Of a stretch of DNA of 64,000 nucleotides, positions 24,200 through 36,820 are shown one piece after another; positions within the stretch are counted from its first letter, which is position 1, and each line of letters opens with the position of its first letter. Location of the stretch: positions 5,534,363-5,598,362 of the forward strand of contig JAQFVV010006246.1 in the NCBI GenBank assembly GCA_028023455.1, given 5' to 3'. Made by a program: the position numbers and the translations under genes. The notes beneath the pieces are model-generated. The model did no database searches. It saw only the letters and a program-made list of their open reading frames with translations, and was not told the origin of the DNA. This DNA is from Epiperipatus broadwayi. Taxonomy: Eukaryota > Onychophora > Udeonychophora > Euonychophora > Peripatidae.

Positions 24200-24860
24200 C
24201 AAACTCAATTATAATTTAACATTTTTACTCTTCATAATTATATTAATGTTAGTATATGAATGTGCAGTTCTGCTATCACTCCTCAGGTTCTTGCTCACAC
24301 AACAGGTGACTGTCAGATTATTGTTATCTATCTGGCCAGGATTACTTTGGTCTGGTGCTTTGGTTCTTGTGTCACTTCATTTTGGTGACTTGATTTCTAT
24401 ATAACAGTGACTTGACTAATATATAATCTATTGATCTTCTAAGACTCTGGTATTTGATTCATGTCCACACCTGCTCCACTTCTGTTGATGTCTTAATAGC
24501 TGCTGCTAAGATTGAACACTATCTACAGAATCATAACATATATAGATGCATACAATGTACAGACTTAATGTTTGTGGTAATTTACTCTTTTAGTATTGGA
24601 GATGGACTTATCTAATCTTTTCTATGTGATGCTTCACATAGAGTGCTGGTCTGATGGCAACATCACTTCTATGCTGAGTCTTCTGTTTCCCTTGCATGTT
24701 GGTTAGCTTATACAACATAGTTAGGCAATGTTTTGTATCTGTAGTGTACATTCTATAATGACATATTCACTGCTATTTAATGCCATCATGTGTGTGTTCC
24801 TCATTCTTCATCATATCTTGTTATCAATTAAGATTCGGAAATATAAGAAAGTTCTGAAGA
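24200..24860 (-). repeat. 5' LTR of Ty3-E
   Basis: This region matches the interrupted older LTR at 39160-39523 and 43130-43480. Shared blocks include GCTGCTG then GTTGAACACTA near 24505 (compare 39398), CATCTGGCC-like near 24335, and CACTTCTATGCTGA near 24663 (compare 43168). Its position upstream of a minus-strand gag fits a 5' LTR. The exact ends and the target duplication were not found. Confidence 0.55.
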
Positions 24861-26280
24861 CGATTGCAGGGACTATCGAAACCATCAATAGTGGGTTGTA
24901 AAAAAGCATTATAAAAAGTAATAAAGAACATAAATAATATTAATGTTTATACTCTTTGAATAGATTTAAAAGACAATAGATTTAGAAGACACAGACCTTT
25001 ATGAAAACATTTCCCCACTACTTTTGCATTTTCATGCAGCTACTGGTTTTGATTCTAGCTAAATACTCGCATATAATATTCTTCCATATATAACAGCTTG
25101 CTATGCTCTGTTTATTCTGTAGTTGATCTTCTAATTCCAAATAAAACTCGTTTTATTAGTGTATGTAAGATATAATGTTGTCTGTTACTGCCTTTATGAT
25201 CCACTTTTAACTAAGTGTGTGTGTGTGGGGGGGGTGCCCATTTGGTTAATAATATTCTGTATTTTGGGTTTTATTCAACACAGTTTTTAATTTCTTTTTC
25301 ATTTCTCCCAATCAAAATTTATATTTTCTTGTAAGCATATTCTTATTTGCTTTTCCTTGTTTCACGATAAATATATTTTTATCATTCTCATTTTTTAGAT
25401 GTACTGTTCAATGTTAAATAATCCCTTTTGTTTTTAATAACATTGGAAATTTTTTTCTTGTTTTATTTATTATTACAATTGTTGAAGTTATCCGTCTGTT
25501 AATATATGGTGCAAAAGTTTTATAACCTTTTAAAAAATGTTTGATCATTATGTATTGAGAATATACTTCAGATATATTCCAAAGTTTTATAGATTTATTG
25601 ATTCAATTATTTATAATGTATAAATGAAGTAATTAATTTTATAAGCTACTTGTGAATAAAGAACAAAATAATTAACTATTTCAATAATTAGTTAGTTATC
25701 TTTTTAGTAAACTTTTCTAGAAAACTTTCATAAATACTAATAAGATATGGATGGTATTTAATGTGAAACTAGTTTATTTAGGGCAACATATTCTTATAAA
25801 ATTTAAAGCTGACTTTTTACCTAGTTTTTCTGGTTTAGTTACTCTTATAATGGAAATATAACTTTTATGTTCTCATAATTGTCTATGAGAGCTTTATTAT
25901 CTTGTTAATCACAACATTAGTTGATTATTCAGATTACTAATATACTATAGTGATTCAAAAGTAACAAATTAACTAATTTGTATCTGTTGATTAGTAAAAT
26001 AGTACAAATATGATTGATTTTATAATATAACTTATATGGTAGAGGAGTAAATTGATGCTTGAAAATAAAAATGAGACAATTTGCTCCACATAAATACTCT
26101 TTATGTAATAAAGATATATATGAGAGATGATGATATAGTCCAACTGATGAGTGCTGATTTAGCACAAAGTGCATCTTGGGGGTTATTTGTCTTTTATTGT
26201 ATCTTTATTTATATTAAATTATTTATGAAATAAAAAAGATGTCTATTTATAACATATATATTTGTACATAGACATTTTTT
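24861..26280. other. AT-rich sequence, nothing recognised
   Basis: Contains a short (GT)n and G-run microsatellite at 25218-25238. The open frames at 25929-26174 carry no recognisable domain. Confidence 0.45.
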
Positions 26281-28495
26281 TTCCTCATTCATCAATGAGA
26301 GAAGATAATTAAAAGCTTAAAGAAGTATTATTGAAATCAATAATTAAGAATCTTAACAGAACTATTAAAGCTGATAAAAGAAGAAATTGCATGGTGTTGC
26401 AGTACAAAGCACTGGAAAGTATAGACATAAAATGTAATCAGATTGCATCAAGTTAAAAAGCAAATACATAAAAAAATTGAAACTCTTGGCTGAAAAACAG
26501 AACTACAAGTTTAACATAATGGAGAATGATAAATTTGGGCTTGTAAAATTCCAGAAGTTATGGATAAAATATTAAATTATGTTCTAGGTTTGTAGGAGGA
26601 GAATGGAGAAAGCCAGAGATGGAAATTATACCTGATATTTCTTCAAAATATGATAATTACTCTGGGAAAGAAAAGGTCCTAGAACAAACTTCCAATGCAT
26701 TGAGATATCACCCGACTTCAAGCAATAACTTCTGGGCCTGAAACCTAAATAGCATTTGGAATTATTTGATGAGAAAAAGCTCATTTACTTGAGACAAAGG
26801 AATTGGCTACTGATATTAAAGAGGGAAGTATTTGATGAAAAACTAAGCCAGCAAATTTGTAACTTAAAATTTATAGAAACAAATGTTTACAATTTGCATT
26901 ACTAAAGAAATACAGGCAAAGCTTTTATAAATTCTGAATATAGCAAAATGTATCCAGCAGCTGCCACAGTATTTAGAATCTTCACAAACATAATATTCCA
27001 CAAAGAGAATTTTCCACTTAGGTTGATAATTGACTTCGGAAGCACTTCTACAATGCCACAAATTGAAGATCTATGTGTTGAACTGTATATGATAAAATCA
27101 TCTTACGAATTTGTTGATAAAATTAGAAACCTGAAAATAAACTTCAACAATAAAATTGTTTCTTTAGACATGAAGGAGAAGGTTTCTCTTGCAGAGTCAA
27201 TAGATGTGATAGACAAAATGTTGCAACAAGCTAACTACAATATTCATAAAAAAAATCTTTATAATGGAAATACTTAAATAGATTAGCGAAGAGATTATAG
27301 CAACAACTAATAATAAACTATGAAATGAGTCATGGATAGCCAATAGGACTGTTATTTAGAGGGTTTATTTGCAATCTATTTTTATCTAAAATTGAAAAAT
27401 TATTTATACCAAAATTCGAATTGCTGCCAAAATATATATATATATATTCAAGATATATGGACAACACTTTATTCTGTGCAGACAAAGAAATTATAACTCA
27501 AATTCAGCAAGAACTAGCACAGAAGTCTTCCTTAATTTGGATGATCAAAAAAGAAGGTGAAAAAATATAAAATTTCTCAATTTAAGTATTCAAAGGTAGA
27601 ATAATATTTTGAATTACAAAATGTCTAAAGCCCATGAACATTAGAGGAATCATCCATCATAGATCATTAACTCCCACAGCCTGTAAATATGCAGGTCTGA
27701 AATATTTTCTCCACAGAAATTAAAAATTGTGCAAATTTGAAGCAGATTGAAGAAATAGTATAGATGCATACATGAAAGATCTAAAAAAATATGGGATATA
27801 ACTTATAGAAAATTAATACCAGAATAGAAAAATTCTACAACAAAGTCAAAATCTGGGCATAACCCTAATCCGATGAGAAAAAATGAACTAGCCTCCTTTA
27901 TGTTTCAAGGATCACACAGAAATGGAAGGAACATATGTGCAGATAAATATAAAATAAGTTTCTGGTTGTCTCTATTAAATAAGCTGTCAACTCAAGATAT
28001 ACTAATTAAGGAGCTGCACACCAAGTAATCTACAAAATAAAGTGCAAAAATATTCATTGCTCAAATGCATATTATGGAGAAACAAGGCTGAACTTGTCCA
28101 TAACAGGACAAAAAAAAGCAGTGAATACTCTTTAATATTCTTGGAGCATAAGTAGCAGTCAGACCATGAGTTTGATCCTTCTAAGCAGATATTGTAGGTA
28201 CCAAGAGAGATGACAGAAAAAGAAAGTTTAAGGAGGCATGGACATAGCTAAAGACAAGTACACATTAAATAAAAAAAGAAGCTAGTATCCCTCCATTTAA
28301 AAAAAAAAGACCTCTCTAACATTTATATAAACTTGGATAAAAACAAATTTAATTTTATGCAAATCTGACAACAATAAACAAATATAGATAACATCAAATT
28401 TTAGTTAAATTGATTAACAAAGCTATGATTATGATTCTTGAAATATTGAAAGTGCTAAGCTAAAATAAAGATTTAAACCAATATAATAAACCTTT
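26281..28495 (+). mobile_element. Penelope-like element, RT and GIY-YIG remnants
   Basis: A decayed but nearly complete Penelope-like retroelement. The open frame 26948-27277 holds the RT N-terminal blocks: YPAAATVFRIFTNI then HKENFPLRLIIDFGSTS, then SYEFVDKIRNLKIN and IVSLDMKEKVSLAESIDVID, as in PLE RT (palm motif A region). Motif B reads YEMSHG-PIGLLF near 27315-27350. The catalytic box at 27451-27474 reads RYMDNTLF where active copies have Y-x-DD. The endonuclease at 28025-28123 reads VIYKIKCKN then NAYYGETRLNLS and a KKAV block, the GIY-YIG fold with a Cys-containing insert. The 3' end near 28450-28490 carries GAAAGTGCTAAGCT, also found at 35939-35952. The N-terminal part before 26900 is too broken to read with confidence. 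Confidence 0.8.
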
Positions 28496-31250
28496 TCTGT
28501 TTAAATGTTTAAACATTTATTAATTATTACAATATTTTTTTGAATAAATTTAGTTTATATACAATACATATATATCCAGACATTATATTGTTATATATTT
28601 ACTGAATGGATTTAATGATCACCTTTTCCCAAATAGAGAAATATTCATCAATTATTTAATTTTGGTATCACAACATACCCAAAGTTTATAATATCAAAAG
28701 TACTAGCATATTTTCACCATAATCACCATCATTTTTTAATCATCATTTGTGTCTAAAAATGATATTTATTTCCTGAATCTGGGTTTGATAGTGATTTAAT
28801 CATTTTTAGAATTATTTTTGGTGACAATTTCTAATTCTTTTAAGTATACTAAAATTTGTTTCCATACATAAGCTCCTTAATAATGGATCATATAATTATA
28901 TCACTATATTCATGTTCAAATGGAAAGAATATTAATAATAATAATATGCTGTGATATATTGTTTTTATGCATTCTAGGAATTCACGAGTTGAATTAATTG
29001 CACATGTGCTACAAATTTCAATCAAATCAGTAAGGAATTTTAAAAAAATAATCTTGTTAAATTTGTTGAAATTATTCGCTCAAAATGAGGAACAATTTCA
29101 CTAATGTGTCAAATAAAAACTTTCTGTGAATTGAAAAATGTATTTTGTTTTGACATATCATGTCTAGTTAATTGACCATAATGCAAAATATTATTTTGTC
29201 ATTACTTAAAATTTTCCATAATTTAGTATTGATTGAAATGGATATAATATATATAAATGTTAGTATGCAACATGCAGTCTTACTTTTTCTTACATAAAAC
29301 ACAAGTAAAAGCTGTTTATAAACAATAAGATGGCTTGTAGATTATTTTTATATGCATTTAAGCCAGCAAAACCAAAGCTGTAACTGCATATTTTAAACCA
29401 GTGGTGTCAGTAACACTTTTAAATTACTAGATTACTTGAAATAAAAATTAGGATTAGCCACAAATAATTTTATTAAGAATATAATCAAGAATATTTAAGG
29501 AAAAAAATGATTTTTGTAGCATATATATACATATAGAGAAGTTACTCTTTAATAAAGCAAAAAAAAAGTAACTAAATCTTTAAAAAAATATTTAAATATC
29601 CATTGCCTGTGGTGAGACATATAGTTGAATATGCTTCAAAATGTTTAGAGGAGAAATTAAATGTCTGAAATTTCATTTAGGACTTCTACAGGTATATTTT
29701 TTAGCATTTAAAACATTTTTTGCTTTTCAGAAATTTCCAATTTCATCCTTTGTTTTTGTTTTTTAAGTACAAAATTATACATGCAGAGGGGACATGAGTT
29801 GAAAACCTACATTGCTTGGAAATGTATATTAAAATTCCTTGATCATCCCTTTCCTGAAAAATTTGTGTTTTCTGGAAGGCTTGGTAGGCACTGCCTCTGT
29901 GCACCTTTTATACATACTTATGGTGTTCTTAAAATACTTATAATAAAAATTTCATGGATAAAGATTATAAAATGTTTTTTTTTATATATATATTCACAAT
30001 AGTGAATGCACAGATATAAATGAAAGTAAAAGACACATAGAACAAGAACTTGCTTGGTTCTTGTTTTTTTTAAAAAAAGAATATCAGCTCAACATTTCCA
30101 ACCAAATAAGATAGAGCTGAGATTTAAAACATTTTTATTTATACAAATAGTTTGAGAGAAGTATCTGACTTCTTATTTATATCCACACTCTTGTCCCTTA
30201 TTGCATATCTGGAAGGAATTTGTTAGAAATGTACTAGACAAAACTCTACAATGCAATGATTAATATGACTGCAATACACACTAAGTAAGCAGATGCATAC
30301 AAAACAATCACAAGTAAAGTTATATAATTATATTACAAAGAGAGATGAATGAAAACATATTCCATCTGTAAGTACTAAAAAAACGAAAATGTGCCACAAA
30401 TTGATGTGAAATGAAGAAATTGGCATTATTTTCAGGGCACTGATTTCCATTGAAATAACCTATTTTTTATTTTATTGCAAAATCATGTTGTCTAGCGTTA
30501 TTAGATGAATTTAAATAATAATATACATTAGTATATATATATTCAAATTATCTGTTTTGGTTAAGATATTAGAAATGTATAAATAAAAAAGTTGGTCTTT
30601 CATTACAATGCGAGCTCTGAAAGTTACAGTATTTTGCTGGAAATCTAAACATTTCTCGATTAATTCTTAGGGTGAAAAAGAATCTGTTTGATGAATTGAA
30701 TAGAGTTTTTGTGATCTGCCATTGAATCTAGAATTAACTGAACAAATAGTAAATAAAATTGAACTTTGCCAAACATGATTTGTACTATAATTTTTGACTT
30801 GGAAATTTTTATTACCAATTAATCTAAAAGCCAAATTGTCATTATGCTTGAATCTTCAATCTGACTTAATGATATTCCAATCCTATTATCAAATTTTTTT
30901 TTATTCTTTTAATATATTGATACTAGTTTGTTATTCCAATTTTTTTCATAATAAAATGATTCAAATATCTTTATAATTTTTTGTTTATATTACTTTTTAT
31001 TATTTTATCTTAAGGAGAAATTAATAATAAAGTAAATTATTTAATTATATGGCAAAAACATCCTACATGACCTTTATAACTCCATGAGTAACAATCTTTG
31101 TATTTATATTTAAATGAAAACTTATATTTCATCTTTAAAAATGAATTATCACATGACTAGCTGTTTCAGCTTCATATATTTTTCTTTCATTACAATTATG
31201 CCACCTACTGCAAGTTTTAGTAACTAACATATCAGATGATAGTGCTTAAT
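28496..31250. other. AT-rich sequence, nothing recognised
   Basis: Plain AT-rich DNA. Short open frames at 29781-30002 and 30794-30976 show no family resemblance. No repeat copy or RNA gene can be supported. Confidence 0.5.
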
Positions 31251-31254
31251 AAAT

Positions 31255-31920
31255 CTATGCAATACTGTCCTATTAAATATTTGCAGACTAGTTTCAAACT
31301 TCTGCCCTTCATTAGTGAGGAGCTTTGGCACTTACATTGAAAACCAATATTTAGCTTTAGAGTAAAACAGATAAATAAATAATAACTGCTAAAAGTGCAT
31401 TAGAACAAGACCCAGGTGTTTGGTTCCAATATCTATAGCTCCTCATTAATGAAAACCATAAGCTTGAAACTAGTCTGGGAATATTTGATAGGGCAACACT
31501 GGATATGAATTTATGAAGCACTGTCATTTATTAGTTTCTAAAACTGTGTGAAAGAAAAAATGTATGCTGCTGAAATAGCAATCTGTGAATTAGAGATGTG
31601 ATATTTTATTGATTTTATATCATTCTTGACTATAGGATAGAGGTGTCTATAGTCATTAAAAAAACTAAAGACAACAATATGTAATTACTGAACTGGTTTT
31701 GAATCTATATGACTATACAGGCAAATTGTGTTAGATTGAAATGTTTTTCAATTTGGGCTGATAGCTTAATAATAAAACTAAAAGATAAATGAAGGCTGCT
31801 AGAAAGAAAATATATTAAATTCCAAAGGTCCAGCTGTACACTTCCTAGATCCAAAGCTCCTCATTGATGAAAGCCATGAACTTGAAACTAGTCTAGAAAT
31901 ATTTAGATAGAATTTTATTA
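31255..31920. repeat. R1 repeats, two diverged units
   Basis: The first part (31280-31500) has GACTAGTTTCAAACTTCTG and GTGAGGAGCTTTGG, then the complement GCTCCTCATTAATGAAAACC with GAAACTAGTCTGGGAATAT, making a fold-back. The second part (31640-31910) matches the long R1 unit: CTATATGACTATACAGG, AAATGTTTTTCAATTTGGG, TCATTGATGAAAGCCATG, then AACTAGTCTAGAAATAT. Divergence is greater than at 62 kb, so these are older copies. Confidence 0.65.
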
Positions 31921-33037
31921 AATACTATTATTTGATATCTATTATAATTATTAAAACTTATAGTAAGTGGCATACCTGTAGTGAGAGAAAAATGAAATGA
32001 TTTAAATATCAGTTCATTCCATTATTCTTGAAATAAATATTTAATTATTCTTTTTAGCTTCTTCTGCAAATGATTATCAAGTTTCTTTCGTTTTCTAAGA
32101 ATTAAAAATAAAAATCATAATATAAACAAACTAACAAATATAAATGCTATCAATTTGAACTTTAAAATGACATTTGATTATATTAATAGATTATAATTAA
32201 TATATCTCGGATTATCTACATTCATTGCAAGTAGCATGTTGTTAAACAAAATATTTTATTTTTAAAGCTTGGAATTTTTCTAATTCTTACAACTTTCCAA
32301 ACTATGGATCAATTGATTCTCAATTTCTCTTTCTGTTTAAATAATTTTTGATCTTGCTTATTCACACATCTATTCAAATTATTCTGTAGTTTAGCTGACT
32401 TAAAAATTTAAAGAAATGTTTCCGATCAGTTGTGTTTAGTCACTACTTTGGTACTTAAAATCGTATAATATCCAAAGAATCTGACCATATGATTATTTTT
32501 TCCATCTTTATAAATAAAAAAATAATTCTTGCTTATTGTCGATATTGTTTAACAGTTTGTTTAATGTTAGTAAATAGAAAGCTCAAAGGAAAACTGTTGT
32601 ATAGTCGAAATAGTTTAGATTGAATAATTTAATTTTTCTGTATGGTATGTATAAAGGAGTGTTTTAATTTTATTATTTATAACAGAATTGATAATCCTGT
32701 TATATGATTTTAAAGAATTCATTGCAACTACTAAATATTTATATATTTTATTTTCAATAATGATTCAACAATTCTGCATAATCATTTACTAGATATCACT
32801 GCAACAATCGGCCAATTAATCATCAAAGTGGAATGCTTGAAAAATAAACAGGGCTTTAGAATGGTGGTAAATTTAAGCAATGAATGAAGGTAATAATGAT
32901 ATATTTAAAGGAAATTAAGGACATTAATTCAAATTGTAATATTTTCCTCTGACAGAAAAATAATTTGAATGCAACCTAGTTCAATATAACAGTATTTTAT
33001 GGATTATGTCATTCTAAATTGGAAATATTATATATAT
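31921..33037. other. AT-rich sequence, nothing recognised
   Basis: AT-rich DNA between the R1 copies and the Ty3-B LTR. No feature was found. Confidence 0.5.
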
Positions 33038-33581
33038 TGTTATGATTCAACTTTTCTTTAAACAATAGTTACAATTAATCATTGAATTGATGAGTAGATA
33101 AAATTAACAAATGAATTAAATAAAGTAACCAATGACAGAAATCGGTGAAAATGTCAGTGAATCTTTTTTCTTCCATTAAAGAAAGAGACCTAACTTAAAA
33201 TGAAAGACTTTTAAAGATACTGCCAGGCTATAATGGATCCACATTGCTTGCCCATATTAATTTTAAGCTGTATAACAAGTTCATGATAAACTGGAAATTG
33301 CTAGATAGTAAACCTCACGTAAGGCAAGCTACATGGATATGCATTCTCCTACAATACTAAACCTGACATAAGACAAGCTACTTTGATAGACATTCGTCTA
33401 CAGTACTAAATCTGATACAAGGTGAGCTCCTGTGATACAGCTAGAAATGTTAAGCATTTCTGCACTGCAAGTCTCTTGGTTTAATTATTGAAAGTTAACA
33501 CTGTTATGTAGTTAATACTATTTTGTTTTTAATATTTGTTATACAAATTTGTATTTATCATGATTACATATAAACACAACA
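33038..33581 (+). repeat. 5' LTR of Ty3-B
   Basis: This 544 bp LTR starts TGTTATGATTCAACTT and ends AAACACAACA. It aligns with 36790-37237 through shared blocks such as TTCCATTAAAGAAAGAG and AAGCATTTCTGCACT / AGGCATTTCTAGAAG. A 49 bp tandem repeat (units starting near 33310, 33359 and 33408, each with AAAYCTSA then AAGGCAAGCTAC-like sequence) is expanded only here, which accounts for the extra length of about 96 bp. Confidence 0.85.
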
Positions 33582-33585
33582 ATTT

Positions 33586-33596
33586 TGGCACAGTTG
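33586..33596 (+). other. Primer binding site of Ty3-B
   Basis: TGGCACAGTTG begins 4 bases after the 5' LTR end. The TGG start pairs with a tRNA 3' CCA. The same 11 bases, at the same 4-base spacing, occur in Ty3-A (42500-42490, minus strand). The primer tRNA is not identified. Confidence 0.7.
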
Positions 33597-33624
33597 CAAC
33601 CCCATGACAGCTGGATAAAGGATT

Positions 33625-34700
33625 TAAAATTGCTCAAACTAGTTCATTGGGGAATTTGTTCTAGGTTATCTAGAAAATTGGCCAACCTATATAGACCAAG
33701 TGCTCTTCTATCGTAAAGTGATGACATTTTTAAAAATCTGAATTAAAATTAATAATATTTATAATGAATTTTGGTACACAATATATCAAATCTTTCATTC
33801 AAAAGGCCCTTTCTTGTTTCCAGCTGAGTTTGATTTCAACAGTGCACTATCTCTCTGTCAGCCTTCTTTTGCCCGGAACCCCTAATGATAATGCAGAGAT
33901 ATCCCTTCAATTTCTATATTCAAGTGAGGAGAAAGATTTTGTTGCTAAGCTTAGGAAGCTTGTATTTAATTGCAAGTTCAAGGATTTCTTAAATGAACTA
34001 CTGAGAGATCATTATATCTGTGGTATAATGGTCTCAAGGATCAAATGAGTCTGCAGTCTATAAGCAACTTTGGCTGATTCTACATTATTCAAATCATCCC
34101 ATTAAATAAAGAGTCCCAGCATTAAAAGATATAGATCAGCAAGTCAGATCATCTAAAGACTTTACCAATCAGAATGAACTTAAGGAATCTACTTCTGATA
34201 ATATTGTGAGAGTTTGTTATAGTCATAAATTGGAACATGCACACATAGTGTATATTAATTCAGAAATATTTGCAAATTTTGTATACAAATTGGATATAAA
34301 AGCTGCTTGTTTAAAAAAAAACCAACAAGACAGAAAAAAAGGGAATGAAAATTCCTTTTTCAAAAGTCTAACTATTGAAATAAAATTGTTTATTAATAAT
34401 ACTAATGGCATGAGCAGTACAGACTCAATATTAAAGCAAAGTATTATTAATGGTACTCCAATTTTAGTAGAACTGGATCTGGATCTGCAGTTATCATTCT
34501 GTTGAAAGATATATGGATCACTATTAATAAAATAAAAGAAATAAACATTTGTCACAACTTAGCAATAAAACAATTACTGCCTATCAAAGCAATCAAATCC
34601 CTGTTTTGGAAGAAACCAAAGTAAAAGTCACTATGCCAAAATAAACTATATATTTAACTTTAGTTGTGTCAGCAGATGAACATAGTAATCTTTAAACTGT
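33625..34700 (+). pseudogene. Ty3-B gag and protease, decayed
   Basis: Plus-strand frame pieces read in gag order. LENWPTYIDQVLFYRK near 33670 is the capsid N-terminus. The open frame 33764-34048 ends FVAKLRKLVFNCKFKDFLNE then LLRDHYICGI, the conserved capsid block. The open frame 34206-34505 starts with a broken zinc knuckle (CYSHKLEHAH, and GHIKAAC in another frame). It ends NGTPILVELDLD, where DTG of the aspartic protease has become DLD. Near 34660 LTLVVSADEHSNL marks the protease C-terminus. It cannot make an active protein. Confidence 0.75.
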
Positions 34701-34869
34701 GACTAGTTTGATCATTTAGAATTCACAACAATCAAAGTGAACCAGTTCACAAACTTAGGCAAATTGAAAAATGATTACTCAGATATTTGAAAGTACTTTT
34801 GGTCTATATTTAGAACACCTGACCCACTTACCATTAAATAAAAATGTCAAACCAATAACTTGTCATTGA

Positions 34870-34975
34870 AGATCACTACCATTAACTTTGAGAGCTAAAG
34901 TAGATCTACAAGTGAAGACTTGAGATCTGATAATGAAAAACTGGATCTACAAGTGAAGGAAGACATACCTGCTAA
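34870..34975. repeat. Short imperfect tandem repeat
   Basis: GATCTACAAGTGAAG occurs twice (near 34903 and 34942), with related flanks (TGATAATGAAAA, TGCTAATGAAAA). It lies just after the Ty3-B protease. Confidence 0.6.
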
Positions 34976-35129
34976 TGAAAACACTAAACATAATGATAAT
35001 GGAACCTGACCTAAAAAAGTCAGGAAGTGACAAAGAAGTCCACCCATGTTTCATAGTGATTATATTCTCATATATATTACTTTTTATAAATCTCCACATA
35101 TACATACCAGTGTACATTTTTTTATATAA

Positions 35130-35990
35130 TTCCTTTAATTTTTTAAGGTTTCAACTGTCCTGCAGTCTTCATCAGAGCTACATCATTTAAGCATATAACC
35201 ATTATTCTATATACATATAAAATACATATTTCACATTATTATTCATAATCATATTTTATTTTTAACTCTATACCTTTACTTCCCTCTTTTTTTACTAATT
35301 ATTTTTTTTCATTATTTCTTTACTGTTTCTACTTTTTTTTTTTAACCTTTACATTATTCTCGAATATATCACCTCTTACTTTTAATACTTATAAATCTAA
35401 TTGCTTCCCTTCCTTTTTATTATTTATCTACACTTATTACTTTATTAATAATTTTTATTCTTTTTTATAATTCACTTATTCATTTTACTCACCATTTGCA
35501 TAACCTTCCTTCTTTTAAAATTTATAACTGATTGTTTTTTCAAAATATTTCCTTTTTTTTTCATATACTCCTTTAATATAACTCCCTCTATTATCAATTT
35601 CTTTAACTTTTTATTCTATTTTTAAACTTTATTTTACAAAACTTTATATATATACATTTTCTCTATTATTAATAATAATAATTGAACCCACCAACCCCAG
35701 AATAGTGTGCAAAGAGAGTAAAGACCATAGGCACAAAATAAAGGAGGCATATTTCATAAATAATGACACCCAATCAATTAATAGAAAGGACACCTATTTT
35801 ACCATTTCAAAGAGATGGACAAACTAAGTCAAACAATATTTTAAATAAATACCGAAACATCTAATTAACATAAATTTGAATACTCCCCCTCATCACTATC
35901 AACCGCACACAGATATGATTATGAAGCCATAGAGCTTTGAAAGTGCTAAGCTTTAAATAAATTTAGTAAAATAACTTCTTTAAGAGTGTT
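35130..35990. repeat. Penelope-related terminal sequences in a pyrimidine-rich spacer
   Basis: At 35140-35190, read on the minus strand, CTGATGAAGACTGCAGGACA and GTTGAAACCTTAAAA resemble terminal sequence around GATGAAGA/GTTGAAAC at the ends of the inverted repeat at 49942-50788. At 35939-35952 the plus strand has GAAAGTGCTAAGCT, shared with the 3' end of the Penelope-like copy at 28450. In between is a strongly T-rich plus strand with no coding signal. Confidence 0.45.
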
Positions 35991-36129
35991 ATAAGCACAT
36001 AATTATTGATATTATAATAATATTTCTATAAAAATAATGTCTTTACCCCCCCCATCTCTTTAAATTTGATTTTATCTTCTTAATATAGTTTCTTTTATTT
36101 TTCTATCTCTTCTTTTATTAGGTATATCC

Positions 36130-36820
36130 AATCATTCTTATGCTATTTTCCTCAAATATGTTCTGTTTCCATAGTATGCATATAAATTGGTGAAATTTTT
36201 ATCATACCTATGCTGAATTAATCTTGTAGAGATTGAATTTTTCATTTCTCCTACATGTTTAGTTCTTATCTTATTATTCCTACATTCTGTTATATGTTTT
36301 TCTATTCCTTTAATATATTTATTATCTAATATATGCATTACATTTCTCCTTTTTTTATTTACTATCTTATATTTAATTACTTTATATTTTTTATTAATTT
36401 TTCTAATAATTTTATTGATGCTCTTTTAACTATATTATTACTATACATTTTAACACCTATATATTCATTCTTTTTATGCTATCTTTCTTATATGTCCCCT
36501 TCTCTTCATTTTCTCCTTTATATCTTTTCTGATATTTTTGCATTTTTCTCTCTTATTTTCCCTGGATATTAATTCTCTTTATCTATCAATTCTACCTCTT
36601 TCTTATACTCTTCTTTATTTGAACAATAATTAATAGCTCTATAAATTCTTGAACTAATACTACTTATTTTATATTTATTATCCACATTAGAATTCCAATT
36701 CATTATACTACTATCCCCATTCATTTTCTTATATAAGAAAATATATGAATAATTATATTCTCCAGTGTTAATTTTAGTTAGGGGAGGACTGTTGCAACTC
36801 AACTTATCTTCAAACAATGA
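36130..36820 (-). pseudogene. Second type of Penelope-like element, GIY-YIG fragment
   Basis: On the minus strand the open frame 36338-36138 reads CRNNKIRTKHVGEMKNSIST then RLIQHRYDKNF. This resembles the IVYIGET-x-R-x-R-x-QH part of a GIY-YIG nuclease. The upstream frame 36817-36569 has ISSRIYRAINYCSNKEEYKK, similar to the connector between RT and nuclease in Penelope-like elements. It differs from the two plus-strand Penelope copies at 10.2 and 26.3 kb, so it is a distinct family. It lies in the interior of Ty3-B in antisense orientation. Confidence 0.5.
36778..36789 (+). other. Polypurine tract of Ty3-B
   Basis: TTAGGGGAGGAC ends at the first base of the 3' LTR (TGTTGCAACTC at 36790). This is the expected position for plus-strand DNA priming. 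Confidence 0.7.

Noticed and set aside
29395-29440. hAT terminus (CCAGTGGTGTCAGTAAC)
   Set aside because: No matching inverted end or target duplication nearby.
34223-34555. 110-codon minus-strand frame
   Set aside because: It is the shadow of the plus-strand decayed Ty3-B gag-protease region.
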